A stretch of DNA of 64,000 nucleotides, taken from positions 1-64,000 of the forward strand of contig JANTFH010000008.1 of assembly GCA_024763535.1 (NCBI GenBank), read 5' to 3'. The notes below the pieces were generated by a model. It worked only from the letters and a program-made list of their open reading frames with translations, had not been told where the DNA came from and did no database searches. The DNA comes from Thermodesulfobacteriota bacterium. Its GTDB lineage: Bacteria > Desulfobacterota > Anaeroferrophillalia > Anaeroferrophillales > Tharpellaceae. The translations under genes were made by a program, and so were the position numbers. Below are positions 1 to 8,996 of this stretch, piece after piece (position 1 is the stretch's first letter; each line of letters opens with the position of its first letter).

Positions 1-1
1 C

Positions 2-1060
2 GACACCTTCGGTTTCGGCGGGGCCACCCTCTATTTAAGGGACGGAAACAGCGGTGATTATGAGCGCCGTATTCGCTTGCGGGTCGGGGTTGACGAAGCG
101 CTTTTTAAGCAGGATAATGCCCTGATTCATTATCTGGAGAAACGGGACTGGATCTTAAATGCGGCCGATCGGGAAGCCGAGGTTTTTGCTGATAACGAAG
201 TTTTCTTTGCCGAAAATGATATCTCCCTGATTGTGCCGTTGCGTTTTGACGACAAACTTGAAGGTTTTGTGGTTTGCGGCCGCTTGATAAATTCCGGCGA
301 GAGATTTACTTATGAAGATTTTGATCTGCTTCGGGTGCTGGCCCGGCAGACGACCTCGGCCATCATTACCCGCCGGCTTTCCGAAGAGCTGGCCGCCTCC
401 CGGGAACTGGTTGCCATGGGCAAACTCTCGGCTTTTGTTATGCATGATTTGAAAAATCAGGTATCAAGTCTGTCGCTGATGGTTGAAAATGCGGCCTACT
501 ATATCAATGAGCCGGAGTTTCAGAAGGATATGCTGGAGGCCCTGTCGGCGACGATCGGCAAGATGAAAAATCTGATCGGCCGTCTGAAAAACCTGCGGGA
601 GAAACCGGAGTTAAAGCTTGTCGAGATTGATCTGCGGGAGATTGCCGAACGGGTTGTTGCCGGTATCGGCCGGAAAGTTGAGTTGAAAATCTCCGGCCCG
701 GTAGTCGCCGCGGTTGACCCTGAGGAGATGAGTACGGTTCTGCTTAATCTGATTCTCAATGCCTTTGAGGCCGGCGGCCCGGATCCGGCGGTGGCGGTGG
801 CTGTGGGCCGGGATGAGGATGACAGGCCCTATCTTAAGGTTTCTGATCAGGGCTGCGGCATGAGTGCCGAATTTATTGACAGCCGTCTCTTCAAACCCTT
901 TTCGACGACCAAAAAGAAGGGTTTGGGTATCGGCCTGTTCCAGTGCAAACAGATTATTGAAGCTCACGGCGGCCGGATTGAAGTTGAAAGCCGGGAAGGC
1001 GCGGGCACCACGTTTGTGATCATCATGCAAGCCCTAAGGTCGGTTGAGGTAGAGAGATGA
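2..1060 (+). CDS. prsK: PrsK-like PEP-CTERM system histidine kinase (3' part)
   Basis: The reading frame is open from the left edge, so only about the last 352 residues are present; a TTG at 77 is internal and not the start. What is seen is a GAF-like sensor part, then a dimerisation/phosphoacceptor helix with VMHDLKNQV (acceptor His in HDLKN), then a GHKL ATPase domain with N-box NLILNAFEAG, G1 DQGCGM and G2 KGLGIGLF. The HDLKN form of the acceptor box is typical of PrsK, the kinase paired with PrsR in exosortase/PEP-CTERM genomes. The stop overlaps the next start (ATGA), so kinase and regulator are translationally coupled. The N-terminal membrane region expected of full-length PrsK lies outside the window. 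The assignment to PrsK rather than a generic kinase rests on the H-box and the neighbour. Confidence 0.88.
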   Translation, partial: DTFGFGGATLYLRDGNSGDYERRIRLRVGVDEALFKQDNALIHYLEKRDWILNAADREAEVFADNEVFFAENDISLIVPLRFDDKLEGFVVCGRLINSGERFTYEDFDLLRVLARQTTSAIITRRLSEELAASRELVAMGKLSAFVMHDLKNQVSSLSLMVENAAYYINEPEFQKDMLEALSATIGKMKNLIGRLKNLREKPELKLVEIDLREIAERVVAGIGRKVELKISGPVVAAVDPEEMSTVLLNLILNAFEAGGPDPAVAVAVGRDEDDRPYLKVSDQGCGMSAEFIDSRLFKPFSTTKKKGLGIGLFQCKQIIEAHGGRIEVESREGAGTTFVIIMQALRSVEVER

Positions 1061-2469
1061 TGAATAAACTGCTGATTGTTGATGACAGTCAAGAGATATG
1101 CAAACAGCTCAAATGGGGGCTGGGTAAAGAGTACAAAATCCTGCTGGCGGAAAATGTTGATGATGCGCTTAAGCTTTATCGTAAACATCAGCCTGAAGTA
1201 GTCACTTTAGACTTGGGTCTGCCTCCCGATATTGACGGTGCAACGGAAGGTTTTCGTTGTCTGAAAGGGATGCTTGACGAAAATCATCTGGCCAAAATCA
1301 TTGTCCTTTCGGGTAATGACGAGCGGGAGAATGTTTTACAGGCCATCAGTCTCGGGGCTTATGATTTCTATCAGAAACCGATAGATTTAGCGGAGTTGCG
1401 GGTAATCTTGAACCGCGCTTTCAATCTGGCCGCGATTGAGGCGGAAAACCGGCGTCTGCAGCGGGCCCTGATTGTCGATGACGGCGGCATGGGCGGGATG
1501 CTTGGTCAGTGTCCGCAGATGCTGGAGGTCTTTTCTACGATTAAGAAGGTCGCAACCGTGGATGTGCCGGTCCTGGTGCTGGGTGAGAGCGGCACCGGAA
1601 AGGAGCTGGTCGGGAAAGCGATTCACTGGCACGGCCGGCGCCGTGAGGCCGCTTTTATAGCGATTAATTGCGGAGCCATCCCTGAAAACCTGCTGGAGTC
1701 GGAACTTTTCGGCCATGAAAAGGGAGCCTTCACCGGAGCCCTCTCTCAAATTCAGGGTAAGGTGGAATATGCCGATAAGGGAACTCTGTTTCTCGATGAG
1801 ATCGGTGAAATGCCGACGCTGCTGCAGGTTAAAATTCTGCGTTTTCTCCAGGAAGGTGTCATGCAGCGGGTCGGCGGCCGCCAGGATATCAAGGTCGATG
1901 CCAGGATTATCGCGGCCACCAATATTGATATCAATAAGGCGATTGCAACGGATAAATTTCGTGAAGATCTCTATTACCGGATCGGTGTGGTGACCATAAA
2001 TCTGCCGCCTCTGCGTGAACGGGGTGAGGATATCACTCTGCTGGCGCAATATTTTCTCAGACGTTTCAGCGATGAGTTCAATCGGAAGCTCAGGGGGTTT
2101 ACCAGTGATTCCCTGGCGGCCATGTACGATTATCCCTGGCCGGGCAATGTCCGTGAACTTGAGAATAAGATTAAACGTGCGGTAGTGATGGCCGAGGGCC
2201 AGATGGTCGAACCCTGGGATCTCGGATTTGCGGATCGTCCGGCAGGAGCTGTTGAAGATTCATCCGCGGCGGCAGGTGATATCCAGGGCCGGGATGGGGC
2301 CCTGCGGATCGCCGGGCTGACAATCAAGGAGGCCCGCACTCTGGTCGAACGGGAGCTGTTACTGGCCGCCATGAAGCAACACGACGGCAATATTGTTTTA
2401 ACCGCCAAAGACCTGGGTGTCAGCCGTCCGACGCTTTATGATCTTATGAAAAAACATGGAATGAATTAA
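1057..2469 (+). CDS. prsR: PrsR-like sigma-54-dependent response regulator
   Basis: This 470-aa NtrC-type activator has three parts. Residues 1-120 are a receiver domain with acidic pocket VDD and phospho-acceptor Asp52 in TLDLGLP, plus the conserved Lys in YQKPID. The central AAA+ domain has Walker A GESGTGKE near residue 176 and the sigma-54 contact loop GAFTGA near residue 223. The C-terminus is a Fis-type HTH ending LGVSRPTLYDLMKKHG. It overlaps prsK by 4 nt and should be phosphorylated by it. In PEP-CTERM organisms this pair is associated with exopolysaccharide and PEP-CTERM protein gene expression; the targets here are unknown, since no exosortase or PEP-CTERM protein gene is visible in the window. 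There are two adjacent ATG codons (1057 and 1060), either of which could be used. Confidence 0.92.
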   Translation: MMNKLLIVDDSQEICKQLKWGLGKEYKILLAENVDDALKLYRKHQPEVVTLDLGLPPDIDGATEGFRCLKGMLDENHLAKIIVLSGNDERENVLQAISLGAYDFYQKPIDLAELRVILNRAFNLAAIEAENRRLQRALIVDDGGMGGMLGQCPQMLEVFSTIKKVATVDVPVLVLGESGTGKELVGKAIHWHGRRREAAFIAINCGAIPENLLESELFGHEKGAFTGALSQIQGKVEYADKGTLFLDEIGEMPTLLQVKILRFLQEGVMQRVGGRQDIKVDARIIAATNIDINKAIATDKFREDLYYRIGVVTINLPPLRERGEDITLLAQYFLRRFSDEFNRKLRGFTSDSLAAMYDYPWPGNVRELENKIKRAVVMAEGQMVEPWDLGFADRPAGAVEDSSAAAGDIQGRDGALRIAGLTIKEARTLVERELLLAAMKQHDGNIVLTAKDLGVSRPTLYDLMKKHGMN

Positions 2470-2480
2470 TAACTTTCGTA

Positions 2481-2588
2481 AATTCAGGGGACACAATCCC
2501 CGTAAATTCTAAATTCTGGGGACACAATCCCGATTTCCTCCGGAGAATCGGGTTATGTCCCCAGAATTTACAGAATTTACAGAATTTA
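2481..2588. repeat. REP-like palindromic repeat, copy 1, with partial copy and 9-nt tandem tail
   Basis: The core at 2511-2569 is an imperfect 59-bp palindrome. Its left arm begins AAATTCTGGGGACACAATCC, its right arm ends GTTATGTCCCCAGAATTT, and it centres on CTCCGGAG. A partial extra copy (2481-2501) precedes it and three tandem units of CAGAATTTA (2562-2588) follow. The same element recurs in inverted orientation at 3879-3937. GGGGACAC-type palindromes like this are often found near REP-associated Y1 transposase (RAYT) genes. No such transposase is in the window, so the family assignment is an inference. The tail runs into the ribosome binding site of the next gene. Confidence 0.8.
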
Positions 2589-2600
2589 CAAGGTGGGGAG

Positions 2601-3314
2601 ATGGTTGTGAAGGAAAACGGTAAACTGCCGGTCAGTGACGGCTGGGCGCGGATTATTCCTTTTGCCGGGTTTATGCTTTTTATCGGAGTTGAAGAGGGCT
2701 TACGTTTTCTGCGCGCACATCATTGGCTCAGTTTTCAGGATCAGACCCTTTTCCTGCTCTACCCGCTGAAAATCCTGATAACCATTATCTTGCTGTTCTG
2801 CTTTTACCGGCGTTATGCGGAGTTGAACTGGCGGGATCTTAGCCGGATTTCCGATACCCTGTTGAGTCTGCTGTTAGGCCTGCTGGTTTTTATTCTGTGG
2901 ATCAATATGGATTGGGTTTTTACCGCGACGGACAAGGGCGCGGGGTTTAATCCCACGCTTTTCAGTGATCCGCTGCTCTTTAAGGGCATGGTCGCGGTGC
3001 GCCTGGCCGGAGCGGTATTGGTGGTGCCGTTGATAGAAGAGCTCTTCTGGCGTTCCTTTATGCTGCGTTATCTGATCGATAATGATTTCATGAAAGTTCG
3101 CCTGGGTCAGTTTACCTGGTTCTCCTGTCTGGTTTGCGCGGTTCTGTTCGGTTTGGAACACTATCTTATTTTTGCCGGTATTATGGCCGGTCTGGCCTAT
3201 AATTTATTGCTGTATCGAAGCAAAAGTATCGTTCAGTGTATCTTTGCCCATGCGGTTACCAACCTGGCACTGGGGATCTATGTCCTGCAGAGCGGAAGGT
3301 GGAGTTTCTGGTAA
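2601..3314 (+). CDS. CPBP/CAAX-type intramembrane metalloprotease
   Basis: This 237-aa, strongly hydrophobic protein has about seven membrane segments. All motifs of the CPBP (Abi) family are present: Glu146-Glu147 and Arg151 in EELFWR, His187 in FGLEH, and His217/Asn221 in HAVTN. The Glu and His residues form the glutamate-type intramembrane protease site known from Rce1. A CAAX-protease-related family is described as accompanying the PEP-CTERM/exosortase machinery. With prsK/prsR immediately upstream that is the likeliest role, for instance processing or quality control of surface proteins (inference). The start is ATG with a purine-rich GGTGGGGAG just before it. The repeat separates it from prsR by 131 nt, so it may be transcribed separately. 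Confidence 0.85.
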   Translation: MVVKENGKLPVSDGWARIIPFAGFMLFIGVEEGLRFLRAHHWLSFQDQTLFLLYPLKILITIILLFCFYRRYAELNWRDLSRISDTLLSLLLGLLVFILWINMDWVFTATDKGAGFNPTLFSDPLLFKGMVAVRLAGAVLVVPLIEELFWRSFMLRYLIDNDFMKVRLGQFTWFSCLVCAVLFGLEHYLIFAGIMAGLAYNLLLYRSKSIVQCIFAHAVTNLALGIYVLQSGRWSFW

Positions 3315-3355
3315 TTGAAGCTGTCTTGATGCTTTGTGTCGTCCGAACACTTTGA

Positions 3356-3787
3356 TTATTTTTTCGTCAGCTGCTGGTATTCGAAGTTATATCTGATGTA
3401 GCTGGATAACTCCGGCGCTATATATTTACCCACCTTTTTCCAGTTTACGCAGGGCCTTCTGAATCCCTTAGGGTGAATCAGGGGGCAGCCTACGGCCGCG
3501 TCATCGATGTAAAAATGGGCGAAGGGTTTGGGACTGTCACTCCAGCCGTTTTGTGAGGGATTTTTATTTACTCCATATAGTTCAACCCCGTTTTCTTTTA
3601 AGTAGTTAACGGCCTCGGTTAAAATATTTCCATGTTTTGGGCCGTCCGAGCGCATCGTGAAAAGAATCAGTTTGGCTCCCATCTCGTTAAATTTCGTCAA
3701 CCATTTGATCGCGTGAGGTACCGGCTGACCTATTTTAGGCAGAGCGTGATCAACAATAGTTCCATCGAAATCTACACATATATACAT
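3356..3787 (-). CDS. Small HAD-superfamily hydrolase
   Basis: This 143-aa cap-less HAD protein has motif I DFDGT with nucleophile Asp6 and acid/base Asp8, motif II Thr44 in LFTMRSD, and motif IV acidic pair Asp95-Asp96 in YIDDAAVG. It resembles the small BT0820-type group of HAD phosphatases whose substrate is not established. It is transcribed convergently to the CPBP gene and lies between the two inverted repeat copies. Only weak start-site signals are seen upstream. A phosphatase activity is likely from the motifs; the substrate cannot be inferred. Confidence 0.8.
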   Translation of the reverse strand: MYICVDFDGTIVDHALPKIGQPVPHAIKWLTKFNEMGAKLILFTMRSDGPKHGNILTEAVNYLKENGVELYGVNKNPSQNGWSDSPKPFAHFYIDDAAVGCPLIHPKGFRRPCVNWKKVGKYIAPELSSYIRYNFEYQQLTKK

Positions 3788-3878
3788 CGAAAATGCTCCT
3801 AAACTGCGGATAAGCTGAATACTACAAACTTTATAGAATATGTTGTTCCTGATGTCTATAGATAAAGTGAATTCGGGG

Positions 3879-3937
3879 AAATTCTGGGGACATAACCTGA
3901 TTCTCCGCAGGAAATCAGGATTGTGTCCCCAGAATTT
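3879..3937. repeat. REP-like palindromic repeat, copy 2 (inverted)
   Basis: This is the 59-bp palindrome of copy 1 in opposite orientation: it begins AAATTCTGGGGACATAACC and ends ATTGTGTCCCCAGAATTT. Compared with the reverse complement of copy 1, the stem pair CCCGATT/AATCGGG has become CCTGATT/AATCAGG, so a C-G pair changed to T-A on both sides and pairing was kept. Degenerate AGAATTT units follow to about 3975. The 313-bp gap 3788-4100 otherwise holds a weak TTGACG (3994-3999) with TATTCC 17 nt on, a possible promoter for the LuxR-type gene. Confidence 0.82.
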
Positions 3938-4100
3938 TCCCAGAATTTCGGAATTTCCCCAGATTTTCAGAATTTGAATCCTTTTGAAAACTGTTGACGT
4001 CCGGCTACTATTCTGATATTCCTGATAAAATTGTAAAGGTATTCTTTAAGGGTAGTCTTAACCTTTTATAATTGACGGTAATTTATCCGGGTTTTTTAAT

Positions 4101-4766
4101 ATGGTTCAATCTGATTCTCTAAACGCGGCGGACTGGCTGATCTATATCGCCGGTTCGGCCAAGCTGCAGGGTGAACTCCTGGCGGTTTTTATCGAAAAAG
4201 AGACCGGTTTGCCCTGTCGGATCGAGAAAACCCGGAATATGTTTCCTGCCCGCCTGGTGCCTAAACGGCGCTCGATTATTTTCAGTGATTGTTGTAATCG
4301 CCCGGCAAAGGAAATTATTGCCGGGATGCGGGAATGCAGCTACCGGAGCCGGTCGGATGTTTTTATAATTCTTTTTAATCTCGATAACTCGTTAAAGATT
4401 GAAGATGAACTGCTGGAGTTGGGTCTCTGGGGAATTTTCTACGAAGAGGATCCACTGGAAAATATGCCTTTAGGGGTTGAGGCCATATGCAAAGGTGAAA
4501 TCTGGCTTTCACGGCAGGTGATGAGCAGTTGTCTGATTAATATGCAGCGTCACAATATCAGTCAGCAAAGTGATGAAAAAAACATGCTGACAGTACGTGA
4601 ACGTGAAGTTCTTGTATTACTGAGAGAAGGGTCCGGCAACCATGACATTGCCGCGACCATGAATATCAGTATCCATACGGTTCGTTCACATCTCTATCAT
4701 ATCTTTAAGAAGATCGGCGTTTCCAGTCGTTATCAAGCCTCTATCTGGGCTAACCGCCATCTGTAG
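4101..4766 (+). CDS. LuxR-family (CsgD/VpsT-like) transcriptional regulator
   Basis: This 221-aa protein has a LuxR-type HTH at residues about 162-221 (LTVREREVLVLLREG, then NISIHTVRSHLYHIFKKIGV). The N-terminal part starts WLIYIAGSAKLQGELLAVFI and looks like the atypical receiver of CsgD/VpsT-type biofilm regulators rather than a standard receiver; I see no DD pocket with a phospho-acceptor Asp. The start ATG is preceded by an AT-rich leader with no strong ribosome binding site. It faces the SNF2 gene convergently with 15 nt between stops. Control of exopolysaccharide or biofilm genes is suggested by the family and by nearby prsKR, but is not shown. Confidence 0.8.
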   Translation: MVQSDSLNAADWLIYIAGSAKLQGELLAVFIEKETGLPCRIEKTRNMFPARLVPKRRSIIFSDCCNRPAKEIIAGMRECSYRSRSDVFIILFNLDNSLKIEDELLELGLWGIFYEEDPLENMPLGVEAICKGEIWLSRQVMSSCLINMQRHNISQQSDEKNMLTVREREVLVLLREGSGNHDIAATMNISIHTVRSHLYHIFKKIGVSSRYQASIWANRHL

Positions 4767-4781
4767 AACTTCTTTCCCTTT

Positions 4782-7700
4782 TTACCCCATTTTTATAAGT
4801 TCCAGCAGCTCTTTGGTTGAGAAACGGGCGCTCTGGTCAGAGGCGGTCAGGATCTGATCGGCGAGGTTGCGTTTTTCCTGATGCAGGCGGACGATCTTCT
4901 CTTCAATTGAGGTCTTGGTGATCAGCCGGTAGACGGTTACCGGGCGGGTCTGGCCGATGCGGTGGGCCCGATCCGAGGCCTGATCTTCGATCGCCGGGTT
5001 CCACCAGGGATCAAGGTGGAGAACGTAGTCGGCGGCCGTCAGGTTGAGACCCAGACCGCCGGCTTTCAGACTGATCAGGAAGAGATCGGAGCGGCCCTCT
5101 TGAAAAGCGTTGATCTCATCCTCGCGTTTAGCTTTCGGGGTAGAGCCGTCAAGGTAGCGGTAGCTGATATCGCGGTTGTCGAGATAGGCGCGAATCAGAT
5201 TTAAGTGTTTGACAAACTGGCTGAAGACCAGGGCCTGGTGATTTCCGGCGGCAAGATCGTCGATTATCCGGCCGAAGAGTTCAAGCTTGGCACTCTCAAT
5301 CTGACTTTCGGGTTCAATCAGCCTGGGGTTGCAGGCGGCCAGCCGCAGCCGGGTCAGTTCCGCCAGTACCTGAATTGAGGGGCCGGCTCCGGTTTTTCTG
5401 TCGCTGGCTTCCTCGAGGCGGTCGATCGCCTGGCGTCTCACGGCCTCGTAGAAGTTGCGTTCAGCTTCGCTCATCTTGACTTCAAGCATAATTTCAGTTC
5501 GTTCCGGCAGCTCTTTTAAGACCTGACTTTTGAGCCGGCGCAGAATGAAGGGTTTGATCAGTTTGCGTAGATGTTCGCGGGCTTCATGGTCATTATTCTG
5601 CTCAATCGGCAGGGCAAAACGTTTGCTGAACTGTTTCAGGGAGCCGAGCAGACCCGGATTGATAAAATTAAACAGGTTCCAGAGTTCTCCCAGATGATTT
5701 TCCATCGGGGTGCCGGTCGTAATCAGGCGAAAGCGGCCGGATAAGCTCATCGCCGCTTGTGAACGTTTGGTGTTCATGTTTTTTATCGCCTGGGCTTCAT
5801 CTAAGACAATTACCTCCCACTCCCGGCCGGCGATAAGCCGGCGCTCCTGCTGCAGCATGGTGTAGCTGCAGATCATCAAATCGAAAGGCTGCAGACCGTT
5901 GATAATCTCCTGCCGTTCCGTACCGCCGAACTGAATAGGGTTTAATTTTGGAGCAAAGCGGGCGCACTCCTTGAACCAGTTGGCACATACCGAAGTTGGA
6001 GCGACCACCAGGGTCGGGCCGTTTGCTGCCCGGGTCAGGATCAGAGCCAGGGTCTGCACCGTTTTACCCAAACCCATATCATCGGCCAGACAGGCTCCGA
6101 AACCGAGGTAGGCCAGTTTGGCAAGCCAGTTAAAACCTTCAATCTGGTAGCTTCTGAGCTCAATCTGCAGACTGTCCGGGAGAATCGGAGTAAACTCAGC
6201 CGCTTTTTTGAAGTGTTCCATCTGTTTATGCCAGAGTCTGTCGTATTGCACCTGGCTGAAATTTTCAATAATACTGGAGACGCCGTTTATTGCTCCCCGG
6301 TGCAGTTTCAGACCGCTTTCTTCTTCATCTTCCTGCAGGTAGAGGCTGAGTTCCAAAAGCCTCTCCCGCAGCTGTTCCGTTAAACTGATAAATTCTCCCT
6401 CAGCCAGTTTCAGAAAACGTCCGGGGCCGGAGCGGCTCTGTTGCAGCAGTTTCTGCAGGGTAACAACCTCATTCTCATCGACCTGAAGTTCGCCCTCTAT
6501 CTTGAACCAGTCCTGACGGGACTCAACCCTTAACTTAAAAGCCGAACCCTGAACCTTTCTTTTCAGACTGATCTTCTCCCCCGCCGGCCACTCACAGATA
6601 AGCCAGTTATCGCCTTCATTCTCGATCAGTTCGTTTTGAAAGTCCTGAATCTCCGCCAGGGTGTTTAAGCACTCTTCAAGATTATCGATCTGCCAGTGAA
6701 AATCCGGATAGTCGCCGGTAAAGGCGGAACAGGCCATGAGCAGCCGCCGGGTACGTTCTGATTCAAGCTCCAGGTTACGATTTGCAGAGCAGCTTCGATC
6801 CGCAATTTTCAGGAGCAGATGCCGGGGGCCGCGGCCGGGAGTAAGGGCCGGGCCGGATGCTTCCAGAGGCTTGACCTTAAGATCGAAGATGAGGCCGTCT
6901 CCGGTTGGAAATATTTGCAGATAGAGCCGGCTCGAGTCAGCTTCGGCGGCACTTTCGTCAATCACATAATCGTGGTTCGGATCGGGATCGAGATCCGAGA
7001 ATATCGGCAGGGTGGCGGCCAGATCCCTGATGGTTGCGAGAATCTCTTCCTCCGCTTCCAGCGGCAGGGTCAGTCCTTTTTCCCCGAGGAGCCGGGCAAT
7101 ATTGTTGATCTCTCTACTGCTTGAGTAAAAATTGAAGCGATTTTCCGATTCCTCCGTAACCATAAAGTCACGGCCTTTCAGATCAGGTTCCAGGCGAATT
7201 GTAAAGCTTGCTTCAAAGTCGGAATCCCGGCTGATGATAACCGTAACCTGAGCCTGGTTTAAAATTACCGGTATCCGGGGTTTGTCACTGCGGAAAATAT
7301 AGGGGTGGCCGGCCAGCTCCTGTAAAATATGCTTCTGCTCGGGAGTTGCATCAATATCTGCGGCAGCTTTTTCGGTCTTACGGATGGCGGCGCAGATTCG
7401 GCGATCCTGAGGGCTGAAAAAGGGCAGTTCATCTCCGTTTGTAATCCGCTCGAAGGCCAGATTACGTCCTGTAGTCCAGGAGTTGTCGAGGTTTCGTTTC
7501 TGGATCTTCGGGGTCAGTTGCAGTGAGTGATCCCGGTTTATATGTACGAACCAGGCCAGACGGTTGGCGGGCCTGTCTGCGGTCGCCGGACTGGTTGCAT
7601 GCGGGTCCGGGGTCGCCTGGCGGATGGCATTCAGAGTGCGGCGCCAGGCCGGTTCGAAATTGATGGCCGGGGCCAGCGCCTTAAGCTGTGCCTCCATGGG

Positions 7701-8993
7701 AGAGACGGGATCTTTCCCTTGATTATCAGTGTCCGGGTTCAGAAGAACCGCACTTTCCAGGGCAATCCAGGGGAAATTGTGTTTTTCCGCCGTCAGTTTG
7801 AGCTGCTTGAGTTTTTTCCTCTCTTCATCTTCAATGCTGCCGGTGAGCCAGTAGGAAACAAGATTATTCAGCAGGGTGAAGATCGATCTCCCCGGTCTCT
7901 TTTCAACCTTTTCCAAGCTCTCGCGGGCGGCTTCGGAAAAACCGCGGAAGAAATGGAGCAGAACTTCCGCCAACCGGAAGAGATCCCGGGTGAAAGGGTT
8001 GTAGGCAAACTCCTGCTCGCCGATTTTCAGGATATCCGCCACCTTTTCCCAGTCGGTTGCGGTTTGAATGTGGCCGGCGGTAATCGTGTAAAAGAGAGCA
8101 ATAGGGGCGTCAAAAGCGGCGGTTTTGCCGGGGTTGAGTTTATAAGTGAAGTCGAGATCGTCGGCAAATTCTCCGGCCGCCGCCGCGAGATCGCCTTCTA
8201 AGACCAGCATGGCTCCTTTCAGCCCGCTGCCGTAAAACATTTGCGTATGTTGCTGATAGAGCTCTTCAAGTTCATTCAGGCGGCCGCTTAACAGCAGCTT
8301 GTGGGCATAGAGCAGAACGAACGGACGGCTCGAGGCCTTCTCAGCGGGAAACTGATCTTTGATAAATTCATCGAGAACCTGAGTCTCCTGCAGATCTTCG
8401 AGAGAGTGGGTGATGGCGTCATCAATCACCGTAAACTGGAAGGGCAGCGGCAGTTTCAAGAACCATTTCCGGTCAAAAGGGTAGATCGTCAGGGCGGCGT
8501 AGGGATGTCGGAAAAGTGGATTGTAAGCGGCCTGATAGAAGATTGGCAGAGCTTTCTGCAGGCTTTCGTGATCGTGACTGAAGAGCGCCAGGCGAAAGTC
8601 GCGCAGGGTTTTTGCCGGCAGGTTGAAATCGTTTTCAGCCTGAGGCCCACTGTCAATGTAGGAGGAACGGATAAGCTGGCGGCAGAGATCCAGAGTTCTT
8701 TTGTCGAGCGGCCGGCGGGCGGTCTCTTCCAGCAGTTCCGGGTGGCATCGGTTGTGATTGTCGATCAACTCAAGTTTAAAAAGTTTGCGATGTATCTGGT
8801 CAACCCGGGACCGCTTCCAGCTAAAGGGGCTGGCGGGCGCCTTAAACAGGGCTTGAACAATCCTGAAAAGTTCATCTTTAGGAGTATCACTGTCTAATAG
8901 GGCGGTGATCTGAAGAAATAACTTTTCTTCCTGGTCAAGCTTTTTGAAGAGGGCCTTCGGCGAGTTGTCGTCGACATGTGAATTGTCAGGCAT
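4782..8993 (-). CDS. SNF2-family DEAD/H helicase-like ATPase
   Basis: This 1403-aa protein carries the SNF2 ATPase in the C-terminal third. It has motif I DDMGLGKT near residue 970, motif II DEAQAIKN near 1064, the TTGTPMEN box, and the helicase C domain ending DLAHRIGQ-like with GLGLNLTAAD, WWNP and DRAHRIGQT near 1340. The first ~900 residues have no motif I recognise. They are largely helical-looking in the first 450 residues, then a stretch resembling the bacterial SNF2-associated domain. Such proteins remodel protein-DNA or RNA polymerase complexes; the bacterial large SNF2 group is poorly characterised. It starts 3 nt after the dGTPase stop and is clearly in that operon. Confidence 0.92.
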   Translation of the reverse strand: MPDNSHVDDNSPKALFKKLDQEEKLFLQITALLDSDTPKDELFRIVQALFKAPASPFSWKRSRVDQIHRKLFKLELIDNHNRCHPELLEETARRPLDKRTLDLCRQLIRSSYIDSGPQAENDFNLPAKTLRDFRLALFSHDHESLQKALPIFYQAAYNPLFRHPYAALTIYPFDRKWFLKLPLPFQFTVIDDAITHSLEDLQETQVLDEFIKDQFPAEKASSRPFVLLYAHKLLLSGRLNELEELYQQHTQMFYGSGLKGAMLVLEGDLAAAAGEFADDLDFTYKLNPGKTAAFDAPIALFYTITAGHIQTATDWEKVADILKIGEQEFAYNPFTRDLFRLAEVLLHFFRGFSEAARESLEKVEKRPGRSIFTLLNNLVSYWLTGSIEDEERKKLKQLKLTAEKHNFPWIALESAVLLNPDTDNQGKDPVSPMEAQLKALAPAINFEPAWRRTLNAIRQATPDPHATSPATADRPANRLAWFVHINRDHSLQLTPKIQKRNLDNSWTTGRNLAFERITNGDELPFFSPQDRRICAAIRKTEKAAADIDATPEQKHILQELAGHPYIFRSDKPRIPVILNQAQVTVIISRDSDFEASFTIRLEPDLKGRDFMVTEESENRFNFYSSSREINNIARLLGEKGLTLPLEAEEEILATIRDLAATLPIFSDLDPDPNHDYVIDESAAEADSSRLYLQIFPTGDGLIFDLKVKPLEASGPALTPGRGPRHLLLKIADRSCSANRNLELESERTRRLLMACSAFTGDYPDFHWQIDNLEECLNTLAEIQDFQNELIENEGDNWLICEWPAGEKISLKRKVQGSAFKLRVESRQDWFKIEGELQVDENEVVTLQKLLQQSRSGPGRFLKLAEGEFISLTEQLRERLLELSLYLQEDEEESGLKLHRGAINGVSSIIENFSQVQYDRLWHKQMEHFKKAAEFTPILPDSLQIELRSYQIEGFNWLAKLAYLGFGACLADDMGLGKTVQTLALILTRAANGPTLVVAPTSVCANWFKECARFAPKLNPIQFGGTERQEIINGLQPFDLMICSYTMLQQERRLIAGREWEVIVLDEAQAIKNMNTKRSQAAMSLSGRFRLITTGTPMENHLGELWNLFNFINPGLLGSLKQFSKRFALPIEQNNDHEAREHLRKLIKPFILRRLKSQVLKELPERTEIMLEVKMSEAERNFYEAVRRQAIDRLEEASDRKTGAGPSIQVLAELTRLRLAACNPRLIEPESQIESAKLELFGRIIDDLAAGNHQALVFSQFVKHLNLIRAYLDNRDISYRYLDGSTPKAKREDEINAFQEGRSDLFLISLKAGGLGLNLTAADYVLHLDPWWNPAIEDQASDRAHRIGQTRPVTVYRLITKTSIEEKIVRLHQEKRNLADQILTASDQSARFSTKELLELIKMG

Positions 8994-8996
8994 TAC

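Noticed and set aside
77-79. TTG as start of the first gene
   Set aside because: The same frame is open with kinase-like sequence to the left edge, so the gene is simply cut by the window.
7527-8201. 224-codon open frame antisense to the SNF2 gene
   Set aside because: No ribosome binding site or domain; typical shadow of a long GC-balanced gene.
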